A DNA stretch of 64,000 bases, taken from contig OY986971.1 in assembly GCA_963920575.1 (NCBI GenBank), forward strand, positions 2,666,001-2,730,000. The letters are read 5' to 3'. The notes beneath the pieces were generated by a model, which saw only the letters and a program-made list of their open reading frames with translations, was not told the origin of the DNA and ran no database searches. The translations under genes and the position numbers were made by a program. Numbering within the stretch: position 1 is the stretch's first letter; the number at the start of each line of letters is the position of its first letter. The DNA comes from Narthecium ossifragum. Taxonomy: Eukaryota > Streptophyta > Magnoliopsida > Dioscoreales > Nartheciaceae. Below are positions 35,747 through 48,941 of the stretch, in pieces.

Positions 35747-38700
35747 CTACTTGGAGAGGACACCCATGATATCACCATGAGAAAAATGTGCTATAGCAGT
35801 CTCTCTAGCTTTAGTATCATCAACAAAATCCAAGAGAAGCTCTTGTTTAACTTTGTCTGCACTATCATTGATAAATTTCTTCCTCTTGTTGCCTGGAAAG
35901 TCAATGTCATCTACCCCAAATCGGCTCGGAATGCTTGTACCTTTGCCAACAAAATCGAGATTCATTCCAGATCCATGGGCAGGCACTGTATCTATCTTTG
36001 CTCTCGAAGCATGAGCCAATAAGCTGGGAGCAAAAGCTGGAGTTTTTGTCGTAGAACCATAATTCATAGCCATGTTCTGCAATGGCCAACTAGTACAGTT
36101 ATCAGCCTGACCTGAACAAGATGACACTGGTGAAGTATATGATCCTGAAATCGAGTATCCATTTAGCATGCCCATATTCTTGAACTCTCCATCAGAGTCT
36201 TGCCCAACACCCAATACTGCACTATTTGACTGAGAAAAAGGAAGGCCGTAATCCAAAATATTGCTGATGTTGCTATAGTTAGAGCCTTCGCTCAAGGTGA
36301 CAGGACTGTTATCTACCTGCAGGTTGGCCATAGGCTGGGAGGGGAGCACACTGGAGTTTGCATTCAATGGAACAGCATTGCTTCCTATCTGAAAACTGTT
36401 CGTTGACTGAGTAGGAACTACTAGACTAGAAGGCTGCATATTAATACCAAACTGGGATTCTGATAGCAAAGGGAATGGTTTTTGGTGCTGTAACATCTGC
36501 ACCACATTATTGCTGTTTTGAAAGGCATTCACCCCTCCAAGGTTGCTAGGGGAACCCGAAGAACCTAGGTGATTAGATGACCAACTAGGAAAGCTGGAAG
36601 ATGCGCCCTCAAAACATATGCTCGTCTGAGGGAGCTGTTTGGATATATCGGCTTGGCTTTTAAATGTAGGGTGGCCATATGACACTCCACGTTCAAAAGA
36701 ACCGCAGCTTGGATCCTGAGTTGCAGTTTGCAATACAACCGACTGGTCCATTGCTGGCAGCACTAAGTTACCAGAAGGTCTGCCCAAGAGCTCAGCATGC
36801 AAAGCAGCAAGTGTTTGTGGAGGAATTTGTCCAGAAGCAGCCAAAGCTTGGAAATCAAGTCTGCCTAAAGTGCCCACTTTCACATTTGGCTCCACAGAAG
36901 CATAGAAGGAATTGGGAAGTCCACTCTGATGTTGGCTCACTCCACTTAATCTTTTTAAGTAGAGTCTAAATTTCTGCACATTTTTATCAAATTGCTGAAA
37001 AATAAAAATCTGGTTGTATCATTTAAGAGAAACATAATGGAAAGCATGAAACCCAGGGCAAGATGAGCAATCATATACAATAATTTATCATTGTCACAAC
37101 AAGTTCTAAAGATTTGGGACAAATTTACTGGGAAGACAGAGATTCAAGCACATTCTTTCCTTTACCAAGTTGCAGAGCCTCTAGTCATCATGCAAATAAC
37201 ATAAAGCAAAGAGTGAAGACTGCAGCTACACTTAGTACAAACTAAGTTCATTCTGATAATACTGTTCTTGACTGCTACAGGAAAAATAAAACAGAAACAA
37301 CCTATAGAGCACAAAATAACTTGCATATCAAGAATGATGAAATACCAGACCTGCCGTACCAGAAGTGAGTGTGAGTGACAGTATGGGCGTATTTGGTTGC
37401 AATAAGTGGAAGGTGTAAAGAGCTAATTCCCAGTAAGTTCCCTAAATATACTGTATGGAAGCAACAAGCGGCATGGGAAGTGACTTCTCAAGAAGTTTCA
37501 CTTTCCATTTTTTGACCTTATCCCACCTTACTTTCAAAATGAAATGAAGTGGCATGTGCCATCGTCACTTTCCAATCACGTTGAATGGACTTCATCCATG
37601 CTTACCCTATGTTAAATTACCTGATGAGCAGAGACATCAGAACACCACCCCCCCACACACACCAAAAAAAAAAACATTAAACTGTAAAAAGCTATCCCTC
37701 ATGGGGATATTTGAATATGCTTGTAAAGAGTATAATTGTCATTTACATAGTTTCACAGACCTTTGCTATACTTCGGATATGTCTAATCTACATAGAAATG
37801 TTGGATCCCAATTTGGTGTCATTACAAAACAAAGCATTAGTCATGGTTAAGTCTATGCTCATTGTGGTAGTATTCTTAGCCTAACAATCTCATAGAACGT
37901 ATACCATATATGCATCCAATCAACTAGAGGTACTTTCAGAATCTTATATTATACGTGCAATTTGGCTTCAGAATAACCATAATGAGTGCATTACTATCAT
38001 TACTACCCCCTCCATATACAACAAACAAACTGCAGAAGTGAGAATTCCTTCTCAAGAAGTGAGAATTCCTTCTCAAGAAGTGAGAATTCCTTCTCAAGAA
38101 GTGAGAATTCCTTCTCAAGAAGTGAATGCCTAGGAACTGAGTTCCCATGAAGTCACTTTCTCTCTCACTTCTTGCAACCTACAATTTCCCATCAAAAAGT
38201 GACTTCCCATCAACAACAACAAAGTTAGTGATGCTAATGAGTTCATCATACACACCAAAGTTGATCAAACTCCCAATATTCTTAATGACTAAATCAGTAG
38301 ATTCTTCATAAATACTTAATCAGCCAATAGATAAAAGAGGGCTACTTGGGCCAACATGGATTAAGAAGGGGCAAAAAATGGATATTCCTCCCAAAGATTA
38401 CAAATTATGCATTCAAAAAATATTCTCCTTTGGAGAGCAACAAAGCCCACTCAGCCACAGGGCAGTAAGCAGAAGTCTTATTTTAACTTGAAGCCATTCT
38501 CTCTCTCTCCAAAGTTAACAATTATTGCAGGTAAACATTCATGTTCCTCTTGTCTGGCCCTGTACTTTTACATCATTAATGTAGTTACAGACAAGGATTG
38601 CAGTGCCTACCAGCAATGTATGCCCTGGCTGACTTTTGTCGAGCCGGAGGCTATCCTCCTGCTTCCTCTCTTCTTATTCTCCTCCCTTTTCCCTTCAACT

Positions 38701-41317
38701 GAATTCTCTCCTCCTCTCTATCTCTCACTCCTATGGTCTCTTCGTCTATGCCGTCAGCACTAGGGTTCAGAATGGCCAGTGGCCGGCACTATACATGGCA
38801 GCAATATTGCAATCCTTGGTTAGAGATGCTTTTGAGATCTAAACTACGTAACAAATACCCACTCATCACTGCAGCCAATACCATTAATGCACTAACTTAT
38901 CCCATCCGTAAGCCATTTTTAGCTCTAACCAACCAGGCTGGTTCTACAAGGTGACATGATGACTTGGTATATCTTTTAGAGCTCCCAGAACATCCAGCTT
39001 ATCCCAAACTTGCAAAGGCTCAATTTTTAACTTTAATGGTGTGACAAGCTAGTTCGAGAAGCTTTGCACAATCAAGATAGCACAATCAAGGCAAGTGAGA
39101 AAAAGTGTAAATTATATTAACCTACGCAACCTCTAACACACTCTGCTCAAATCAGACAAGAAACTACATGTGAACAAAGAATGTGTCCAAAAAAATTAAA
39201 ACAAAAGAAGTAATGTTAGTGCAAAAACAATTATCTGCCTGTTTTGACAAGATGACCAAATAATAAAACATCAATTGTCTGTTTAGTGCATAAGCCTATG
39301 GAAAGAATCATAACAGAGTATGATCTGAATATGAAGATGAAATATACAAGCATCTGTGAAATCAAACCTGTAAATGGCTTGCAACATTTTCCCTAGTTAG
39401 GCCAGGAACATTCATCAGTTCAAGTATTCTTTTGGGAACAGCCTCTGCAAACAAGCACATACACAGGTCATAAAGAAGCAATATCCACAAAACAAACTTT
39501 AGATATACTTAAAAGGGACATGCAATCTAATCTTGTTACTGCCATTCTATTGCCACATCCAACTGATAAGGAGACACAAGGCATAAAAAAAGTCCGTACT
39601 GTCAATGCCAAGTTGGTGAACCGCACTGACAAATTGCTGATGAAGTTCCACTGACCACACAACTCGTGGTTTCTTTGCTGCGGAAGGATCCTCGCTATCC
39701 AACTCACCATCATCTTCTTCTTCTTTAGAATCCCTCTTCTTCTTCTGAGTTTTCCAAGTTCCATCTGCTCCAACATTTGGAGATGAAGCATATTCAGCAT
39801 CATCTAATACTCTCCTTTGACGATCAGGATCCTCCAAGCTACTTGAATTATCAACTTCCTTATTTTCACTCCACTTTTTCCTAATGACATGCTGCCATAT
39901 GTTCTTCAGCTCTTCCATGCGAACAGGCTTGATTAAATAATCACAAGCACCATGTTTTATTCCCCTCATTACAGCACTGGTTCTACCATCGGCAGACATC
40001 ACTGTAAGTGTCCAATTGTCAAGGTTTATCATAACACAGTAGAAAAATAATGACTTCAGAAATAAAATGGAAACAAAATTAACTCACTGATGACAGGAAG
40101 ATCCATCTCAAGACCAACAAGTTCAAGTAATTTAAACCCATCCATATCAGGCATATGAACATCACTTATGACCACATCAAAACCACCTCTTCTCTCCCTA
40201 AGAAGAGATAAGGCTTTCGTAGCTTGACAGCAAATTGTCACTGCAAGAGGCAGAGAAAAAAAGAACATCAATCAAGATATGACAGGTAGGTTCAGTAGAT
40301 AAAAGCACAAGATCTATCTTTATTATTCAAGGTTTAGCAGCCGTGATAGCACCTCACCAAAAGGCAACAATGAAACTAGAACTATAGGAGGAACACGTTG
40401 TGTGAAGATGAAAATAGCATACTGCAAAAATAAAGGAGGGATACATTGGTGGTCAACAAGATTGTCAAAATCGCTTTTTTTGACTAGGATCGGCAGAGGG
40501 CCCACAAGATCGGATCATAAGATCGAATCGTAGGATTGTAATATCCTACATCCTATGTAATTTAATTAACCTTAAATTGATATCCAAAGTTGCAATAAGT
40601 TGTAAGTTATCTATAAACTTATAACACAAAAAAGGCACTTCCTAGAATCCAACAGCACTAAAAATATGAGATAATCTTCATGTAACAAGTCAGCAACTTA
40701 GGGTTCGTTTGGTTGGCATGAATCAGAGTGCATCGTGCCGCCTGATTCATGATCATATGTTTGGTTCACCATGCATCGTGTGATGCATTTTTTAGACCAA
40801 ATCGTGCGTCGTATGAAAGTGAAACGGCCATTTTGGCCGTTTNNNNNNNNNNNNNNNNNNNNNNNNNNNNNNNNNNNNNNNNNNNNNNNNNNNNNNNNNN
40901 NNNNNNNNNNNNNNNNNNNNNNNNNNNNNNNNNNNNNNNNNNNNNNNNNNNNNNNNNNNNNNNNNNNNNNNNNNNNNNNNNNNNNNNNNNNNNNNNNNNN
41001 NNNNNNNNNNNNNNNNNNNNNNNNNNNNNNNNNNNNNNNNNNTATGTGAACATTATATGAATTTTATATTTATATATATATATATCATTGAGATTAAAAT
41101 AATATAATGACTTTATTGAGCTTAAAATAATGTTCACATAATTTAAATGTTTACATAACTTTATTGAATATATTTTAATATTTATAATATATATTATTCA
41201 TATAATATTATATATATAGATGTATTATTCATATAATGTTCACATAATGATGTAGTAAAGTTTAAATTTGAATATATATTAAAATATTATATATATTATG
41301 CATATAATGTTGTGAAC

Positions 41318-41361
<44 letters not shown>

Positions 41362-44336
41362 CAGAGTGCATCGGCTGATCCAAAAGACAACCAAACAAGT
41401 ACATTACTGCCCGATGCATGCACCACATGATGCATGCATCCTACGATTCAATGCATCATGCGATTCCACCAACCAAACGCCCCCTTAGTATTCTTATATG
41501 CAAATTTCAAGTTCAAATAAATAAGTAGCTAACACCACATAGTATTGCTATTTTCATGGTATTGTTAGCTTCTTGAGCTACCTAATAATAGCGCAGCATT
41601 ACAGTTTCTGTACACATCAGCCACAGAAATGAGACACCTACACAATAGCTGCAGTTGCAGCTTAACTGCAGCCAAAGCTACAGCAGCAGGCCATAATGCC
41701 ATAGCACATGGCAAGAAAAGGAAAAGAAAAAAGAAAATAAGGAGAGAAGAAAAAGAAAAGAAAGCAAGGAAGAGGAGGGAAAACGAGGGAGAGAGGAACA
41801 TCAGAATAATTTGTTGGAGGCAGCTGGAAATAGGATGCCGAGACCCCAGAAGCCACGGTCATATCCAGTGTTAGGGTTTTGTGGGAGATCACTGAACGTA
41901 ACTTGATGGCTTTTTAGTTAGCGGGTCCAAAACCTTATCCGATCAATAACACTTATTTGATCAATAACACTAACCTGATCCTAAACCAGATAAGGCACCT
42001 TAAACCCAATAACATATCTGAATCGCGATTTGGTGCGCGATTTCACCGATTTTGTGATTTTAATCACGATTTCAGCCCGATCACAACCTTGCATGATTTT
42101 TATACCATCCGTATAGTCCATCTAATAGGGAATCGTATAAATGTGCGATCCTACGATTGAAAACGTGATTTTGACATCATTGGTGGTCAAATTGTGACTT
42201 GTCAACTGCAACTCTGAAAAGCTTTGTCGATTCCGTACAAATTGCATTACATCCCCTGAAGTAGCCCCTGCTAATCATTTAATTTTTCTAAATAAGATTT
42301 GCTTCCCGCTCTGAGACTACCTCAGTGATTTAACGCAAAATGCACTATACCTAATAAATTCAACTGCTATGAACAGAGTCAAGCGACCAATAACCTAATA
42401 CAGTAATTAATATCCATATGTTGGATGAAATTCCGACTTTGAAGCAAATTTCACGTAATCCCCAAAACCTAGTGTGCTAAAAGGTCACTGGGCAGAATTA
42501 GTGAGCTAATCTGGCAAACATAAAATAACAGGGGAAATGGTGATATTGATAGTTCATGTAAATTGCTAGTGATCACCTAAGTCGAAGGAGTTGATCGTTC
42601 AATTAGCATAGCTACACAGGGGAAATGGTGATATTGATAGTTCATGTAAATTGCTAGTGAACACCTAAGTCAAAGGAGTTGATCGTTCAATTAGCATAGC
42701 TACTTATCTTAGTTCTCTAGTCAAAGTAAGAATTAAGATATTCAGGTAACTTTTGATATCAAGCCACCAAAATCTTTTAAGGTTTTGTAACACATACATG
42801 GCAATAAGAACACAATAGCCCACATATGCTTGTCTTGATTTGTTCCACTTATTTTACACAATGTGTTAAGCTCAATCAACAAGATTTTTAACATCAAATG
42901 AAGAGGAGTCATATATCCCACAACCAAAGTTAAGATTCTCTTTCATGAATTAAGCTAATATTCTAGTTCAATCCAAAGTGAGCCATAATTTTCCTAAGTA
43001 GCATAATGAAAATTCGCCAATCATATTCACATAACTGCTTGTTCAACCAATGGTATACGTGATGTATACCAAGTATTGCTGAGATCGTCTCCAGCAATTC
43101 GTCACATATATAAGATGTGATGCAACAACACAATTCTAGGTACGAAACTTCAATAGCTGATCCCTTTGATACGCTAAAAGTCATAAAATAAGCTAACAGG
43201 CTAAAGGACCATACAAACCCAGCACCACTTTTAGACCACTTAAAACACCATAGCTTTGCATTGGAATCCTAACCCTTATTCATGTGCCATTGATAAATCT
43301 AAAACAACACTCTATCCTATCATTCATACCAAGTTATTAATTTGCACAACTATTCCATAAATCAATTGCTTTTGAACCGATCGGATCTCCAACCTAATTG
43401 CTTTAACCACATGTTCTCACAGTTATACAATTTATTTCACTACAGCTTTCCTCTTGCTTAAAGCCCGCTGACAAACTTACTTTACTCCATGAGAGTGACC
43501 AATCCTATTGCCAAGTATTCATAGCCAATATTGAGAAAGCTTATCATTTACTGCTGGTTACAACATATTTTGCATCAGACTCTTATTTTTCCTCCCATAC
43601 CCTAGTTTCCTCCTTTCACCTTCCATACCTTGACCCCACTCTCTCCTTTTTAATTTTTGTCCTCCTTGTTTGACTTTGTGGCTCATATTCTTGGTTGAGA
43701 GAATGGTGAGCAATTTGGTTGTACCAGTGGTGTTCCTGTGGACAAAGAGGAACTTCGCAAACAACGTAAAATTTCTAGCCTCACCTTCTTGTTCTTGTGG
43801 TTCACCTCTCCGACTCTCTAATCTTTGTGCAATCCGCACACTGCAGGCACCACGCCCCTAATTTTCAACAATTCTTTGCCTCGCTCTTGTAAACCCCACC
43901 ACTCCACAACACTACCGATTTTACAGGCATCCAAAACCAGACCATCATCCAAGGATCCAAATTATCCTCTCTTCTTCCCCAGTCTATCCAGTCTGATAGA
44001 GTGTCTCCTTTAAAAAACTATCGTAACAAGAAACTCCAATTCCGAAAACAAAACCAAGAAAAACAAAGACACGAAACATGCGAAATAAAAAAACACAATT
44101 TTTCACATATGAGTCAAGAAAGTCCCAGCCAAGAAAGATGAGAGCCACAAAAACTCACCTTGATACCTGCACTTCTGCAGCATCTGCTCCAAGATCTTTA
44201 AGCAGGCCGTGTCATCATCCACAACAAGAACCCTCAGCCCCTCCGGGAACTGATCCACCACCCCCTCCTCCGCCATCCCCCGGCACGCCGCATACCCACT
44301 CACCGAACTCATAAATCCCTGCTGCACCGCCGCCAT
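35747..44336 (-). CDS. type-B response regulator (ARR1/2/11-like cytokinin signalling factor)
   Basis: Minus-strand exons 44159-44336, 40088-40240, 39600-40001, 39368-39444, 35747-36973; 2037 nt, 678 aa; phases 1,1,1,0 agree at all joins. The ATG at 44336 was chosen because the upstream in-frame codon is TTG. Receiver domain: acidic pair VVDDD (about 38-42), phosphoacceptor Asp86 in [22 protein letters not shown], and Lys135 in LIKPVR. Then an acidic/basic linker with a KKKR nuclear-localisation-type cluster. GARP (Myb-like) DNA-binding domain about 217-275: [15 protein letters not shown], then [26 protein letters not shown], split over exons 3-5. The rest is a Ser/Asn/Gln-rich transactivation region with [27 protein letters not shown]. 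It is activated by phosphorelay from histidine kinases and binds cytokinin-response promoters in the nucleus. Intron 1 (3.9 kb) holds a MITE with an N gap and an 88-bp duplication; intron 4 holds a 21-bp repeat. Confidence 0.93.
38034..38125. repeat. 21-bp tandem repeat, 4.4 copies, in response-regulator intron 4
   Basis: Unit agaagtgagaattccttctc(a), starts at 38034, 38055, 38076 and 38097, copies identical. Each unit is itself an imperfect palindrome centred on gaattc (agaa..ttct). The surrounding region (37380-38220) has agaagtga/tcacttct motifs like those in the sequence at 63390-63480. Confidence 0.9.
40701..41484. mobile_element. Harbinger/Tourist-type MITE in intron 1, TSD TTA, contains assembly gap
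   Basis: Left end GGGTTCGTTTGGTTGG; reverse complement of the right end GGGGGCGTTTGGTTGG. Flanked by tta at 40698-40700 and 41485-41487. The interior is AT-rich with gatgcat motifs and a long (ta)n tract near 41321-41358. The true length is unknown because of 200 N. Confidence 0.85.
40843..41042. other. assembly gap (200 N)
   Basis: Exactly 200 N, probably a placeholder length. It lies in the AT-rich MITE interior, not in an exon. Confidence 0.99.
42531..42702. repeat. 88-bp tandem duplication in response-regulator intron 1
   Basis: Segment 42531-42618 (ggggaaatggtgatattgat...) is repeated at 42619-42702 with about two substitutions (gatcacc/gaacacc, gtcgaagg/gtcaaagg), so the duplication is recent. 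Confidence 0.9.
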
Positions 44337-45852
44337 CCCCCCCGCCCAAAAAAAAAACAAACCCCAAACAAAACCCTAGCCACTCCAATCCCTCACCGCA
44401 TCCCACTCATCCCCATAAGATCCCGTGCAATCGAACCCCAATTATCCCCAACAGCCAGAGATCTACGAGGAGATCGACCCACGAATCGAGGAGAAGGATG
44501 ATGGTGATGGTGATGATGATGATGATGGATTGCGGCAGTGGGATAGAAGGAAGAGAAGACCAGATGGCTGCTATTAAGCTTTTGTCTCTTTTTGGGGTAT
44601 GTTTTCCATTAATTAAAGCCTCTTGTATATGTACGGCGGTGGAAATAAGATAGGAAACTATTACATCTGTATGTACCCGCACCGTGAGGGTGGTGTGTGA
44701 TTTCTTGCACGAATCCTAAGGTGAGGGACTAAGGGACGGATGTGAGGGCTAGGCGTGCGCCGGTGTGCTGGCTTTACTGGGTAGCCGAGGAGAAGTACCG
44801 AGTTGGGTGGCCAATAGGGAGCGGCGGCCGTCCGGTCGGGGCTGGGGCTGGGGGACCTTGTTGTATTTAATGATTTCTTTGAGGGGGTTTCCATAATAAT
44901 TTCATCATTTGATTGATTGGTGATGATTTGGTTGTTGCCGTCAGGAGTGGATAGTCCTTCGGAGTAACGGAAGGATTTGTCTCGCTCAGCTGAGAAAAAC
45001 CGAACCGAACTCCCGGCCAAGGTTTTTCGACATATTCGGTTTGATTCGGGGTTTTTTTTATCAAAAATTCAATTCGATTTTGGTTTTTATTTTTAAAATT
45101 TGATAAATATTGAAATACTGAAATAATGAAAATTTTAAAGTTATATACCTTATTTCGATTCGGTTTTTATCTTATAGAGTAAAAAATTACGAATTTTTTT
45201 AATTTTTTTTCTATTTGATTCTAGTTTTACATGAATTCGATTCGGTTCGATTTAATTAATTCAGTTCAATTCGATTCGGTTTTATATATTAATACGATTC
45301 GGTTCGATTTTTAAATTAGTGTATATAAACAATTTCAATATTTTGGTTCAGTAAATTATTTATTGAATACTCACCTTAGTGGAAAATTGGGTTAATTTTT
45401 TTGTCAGCATAAAAATAAAAATTAGACATAGTTTATAAGAAAAAGTGAATTTGTAAGTACCATCTATCCTATAGATTTGTAAGAACCCCACATATTATTA
45501 TTGGAAAGTCTCAACCTTCAGCTCTTACATTGAGCGACTGAGATCAATTACTTTTCTATTTTTCCTTTTTGTCTTTTTTCCTTTTTTTCTTTTCCTCACC
45601 AAGTCAAGGTTTATTTCTCCTCATCTCAACTGCCAAATCGATATTTGATGGTCGAGATTTACTGCTGCACTGAGTGCCCAGTTGGAAATACTGCAACTAA
45701 AATAATGTTTGCTATGATCATATGATAGTATAAATTAATATTCTGGTCTTATATAATCTTTCTTGTCGTAGTTATTCTCCCCCCAATCATTTTATTTTAG
45801 GCCCCTAGGCTTCTACTTGTTAGACTATAATATAATTATATAAACTCACATC
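44337..45852 (-). other. response-regulator 5' region and AT-rich spacer
   Basis: The first roughly 230 bases (to about 44560) look like 5' UTR and core promoter on the minus strand, including an (ATC/ACC)n run near 44505-44528. From about 45000 to 45330 the sequence is rich in ttcggtt/aattcgatt phrases, resembling a decayed relative of the hAT-type MITE at 62133-62477. No gene seen. Confidence 0.5.
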
Positions 45853-47151
45853 TTGTTATCAATTTGGTGGTTTGGTGCGTCGTCTTTACTGAGGAACCCA
45901 TGCCCTGTTTTGGTGGATTGCGACTCTGTTTCCAGCCGCGTCGGAGAGTTTCTAGATGGCCATGGGTGTTGGAGAGCGGATCGCCTAGCTGGTCTACTCC
46001 CGCCGGAGATGGTGGAATACATTTGCTCCGTTCAGGTTGATCGGGGGCATCGGCGGATACCTTCCGATGGATGGGGGGCGGTGGCGAGAGGATTTCCACA
46101 TCCTCTTGTTATCAGTTCCTGGAGAGCTCTCAAGTAATGGGTAGCAGCGTTCAGCATATGTTTCAGTGGTGGAAACGAGTTTGGCGAGCACCGGCGGGAC
46201 CTCGTGTGCGACATTTTCTATGGCGGATGTCCCACTATAAGCTCTTTACACTTGCTTCATTGTGGGCGGTGTGCATGACAAGTGACAAAACCTGTCGACG
46301 TTGCAGCGGGGAGGATGAGACGCTAGAGCACATTTTCTTCCGCTGTCCATTTGCGTTGTCAGTATGGAGGATGGTGTTCCCGAATGGTTCGCAGGTGGAT
46401 TTGAATGGATGGGATTATGACATATGTTTTCAATTTCTTGGCAAGAGCTCAAAGGATGGCCGTATTGAACAGGCAAAATCATTAGTGGCATACACCCTTT
46501 GGTGTCTATGGAAGTCGCGATGCTTACTAGTTTATGAGCAGGAGGTGGAGCGCGTGTTGGATATTACGCGGCGAATCCGTTGGCTAGCAAAGGAGTATCT
46601 TTTAGTTCATGGTCGTCAAGCTCGAACAGGCGGCCAGCCAAGGCCGTCTAGGGAGGGGGTGCGTGTTCAAGTGGATGCTTCGGTTGGGACAGGTGAAGAT
46701 GTTACGGGGATTGGCGTTGTGTGTGTGGATGATCAAGACAACATCACTTGGACTGCTTCTGATGCCTATGTGATTATGGATGATTCTGTGATTCGTGGTG
46801 AACTCGGAGCAATTAAGCTTGCAATACAAGAATCTAGCCGGCGGGGATTCTCATCCTTGGTGGTTGAGAGTGATTCCCAAGCTGCGATTGGTCTGGTTCA
46901 CGGGAGCATATCATGTACTGGTAGTATGTTGCCTCTGCTACAGGAGATCTGGTGGCTAGCTAGTAGAATGAAAGATTTTCAAGCCCTTTATATTCCCCGT
47001 GAAGATAATCAACGGGCGGATTTTGTTGCAAGGCAGGCACGTGAGATCGCTTCTATTGTCACTGGGCATCCCTTCAGTGGGTTCGACCCAGTGGGTCTTT
47101 TTGCTGCCTAATTGTTTGTGACCCAGCCTTTTGGCTTATGTCTTCAAAAAA
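45853..47151 (+). mobile_element. 5'-truncated LINE: end of ORF2 with zf-RVT and RNase H
   Basis: Plus-strand LINE 3' part. 45853-46137 encodes the connector (HGCWRADRLAGLLPPEMVE), then a frameshift at or near the G-run at 46073-46078 moves the frame to 46071-47111. This has zf-RVT (RVRHFLWRMSHYKLFT, CRRCSGEDETLEHIFFRCPFA) and RNase H (VQVDASVGTGED, GELGAIKLAIQES, VVESDSQAAI, YIPREDNQRADFVARQA) to a natural stop at 47111. A short 3' UTR and A9 tail follow (about 47143-47151). No clear TSD; the left edge is approximate. Confidence 0.88.
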
Positions 47152-47332
47152 AAAGTTAAAATAAAACATGATATCTGAATGATTATTGTAAATTCAAATA
47201 CTGTTTCGAATGTTTGGACCAAGCATACATATGAAAATAGTCAAATACAACGTACGTGAACAATGTAAGCTAAATGTTTTTTAAAAATAACATAGAGAGC
47301 TACCGCTAACCACTAGGTAATGGTTTGTTCGG

Positions 47333-48165
47333 TCGGAATTTAGTTCGTCAATTGATCAACAAAAAATTCCTTGAAAATAATAAGTGATTGTGACATGATC
47401 AATTCTTTTAAACTCGGTTCAAACATAGGTGTCAATGCAAATGGAATTCTTAAATTAAATTCAGTGAAAAAAACGTCTAAAAGAAAGTAAAGTAATTAAC
47501 TGACAATTAAACTAAAATATTTCAATGAAGAATTTAAAGATACGGATCCAATAGGTATGACTCTTCTAAAACTATAAATTAAAGCTACATGAACAAGGAA
47601 AAATAAAATAATAAATGATAAACCGGTAGCAATACGGTCTTCAATGTCGTTGTTGAGTGTCATCAGGTCCTTTTCTTTGTCTCCATATCTCATATATATA
47701 GTTTGTGTAACATAAATGTTCCAAAATTGCGCTAAACTATCCCAACTTCTTGGAAATGTCTTTGGTCGCAACTGCTTAACTGTTTTTGTTAGCCGGACTT
47801 GCGCATTATTTTCAATCTCTAGAAGACTAAAATTCCAGACTTTAGGTCAACCGCTTGTATCATTATTGATTGATCATTTGCTTTCTTACTCCTTTTATAT
47901 ATGGTCGATCACTTATTTTATATTTAATTAATAACTTCATGTCAATCATTTGTTATTACCCTTCTGACCGATCATTTTAATTAAATCCCTAGCTGAATCT
48001 TAGATTAATTCTTGATTGCCCAAAAATATTCCTAATCACCCATCTACTCGTTGATTACCTTATGCTTGGCGGATCTCCTTCATAAATCGTGAATCACCCA
48101 TCTATAAATCACCAAGCTGTCCTCCTTGCTCTACAGAATTCAACCGGCGAGTTTTATGGGTAAAC
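47333..48165. repeat. low-copy repeat, copy A (uninterrupted)
   Basis: Matches copy B, which is split into 48622-48824 and 61905-62935. Shared phrases include ttcgtcaattgatcaac, caatgaagaatt(t/c)aaaga, gatccaatag, aaggaaaaataaaataat and atatatatagttt. Copy A runs straight across both the LINE-B and the hAT-MITE insertion points and so serves as the empty site. Nature of the repeat unknown. Confidence 0.88.
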
Positions 48166-48621
48166 ATCTGCCCCCCATGCGGGTTTTAATGGTTAACAAG
48201 AATTATAACAGCCACATAATGTTGTGATTACGCCACTTAATGCATCATTTCATAGCTTAAACGGCTGTTCTGTCTAATTTTTCCTTCTAATCAAACTTTG
48301 TGATTATTGTCACAAATCCCCCCAAAACTCATCTGATGCTTCAGGCTAAGGTGTTCTTTGGGTTCCAACCAATCAAAACAACCCTATTGTCTCGCTTATT
48401 AAACTCTTCATCTTTTCATCTTCTATTAAACCTCTTCTTTGTTTCCTTTCTCCACTTCTCCATCCATTCAAGGGCTTGCTCCTTACCGCTGCCAACCTTA
48501 ACATCTGCCCACGATTTCTCCTTTTCCTTCTCCCTTTTGTCTTCTAGTCCTATTTCTTTGTTTAGGGCTCGCTCTTGCACCGTGTCAAAGATGTCTCACT
48601 GCGCGTGTCAAAAATATTTCC
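48166..48621. other. spacer between repeat copies A and B
   Basis: AT- and CT-rich. No gene recognised. Confidence 0.5.
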
Positions 48622-48824
48622 TTATAATTTTGTTCGTCAATTGATCAACAAACAATTCCTTGGAAATAATCAGTTAACATGTTTAACTCTTTCAAACTCT
48701 GTTTGGTCAAAGGTGTCAATGTCAATGGAATTCTTAGATTAAATTTGGTAAAAAAAACATTTAAAAGAAAGTAAAGCAATGAACTGGCAATCAAATTAAA
48801 ATATTTTAATGAAGAATTCAAAGA
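48622..48824. repeat. low-copy repeat, copy B, left part
   Basis: Homologous to 47333-47535. The match stops at ...aattcaaaga(t), exactly where the LINE-B T-run begins, and resumes at gatccaatag near 61907. Confidence 0.88.
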
Positions 48825-48941
48825 TTTTTTTTTTTAATAGATAAGCCAAGAGGCTGGTGTAACATAACTACAAACCCCATACAAAAAGAAAATCAAACCA
48901 AACACCCAGCCGGGGAAGCCGGGTGCAGACAAAACCGGCCA

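Noticed and set aside
40749..41137. Frames crossing the N run
   Set aside because: Exist only because N codons do not read as stops.
47333..48828. Copies A and B (about 1.29 kb apart) as LTRs of one small retrotransposon
   Set aside because: No TG..CA ends, TSD, primer-binding site or coding interior; homology extends beyond one short unit.
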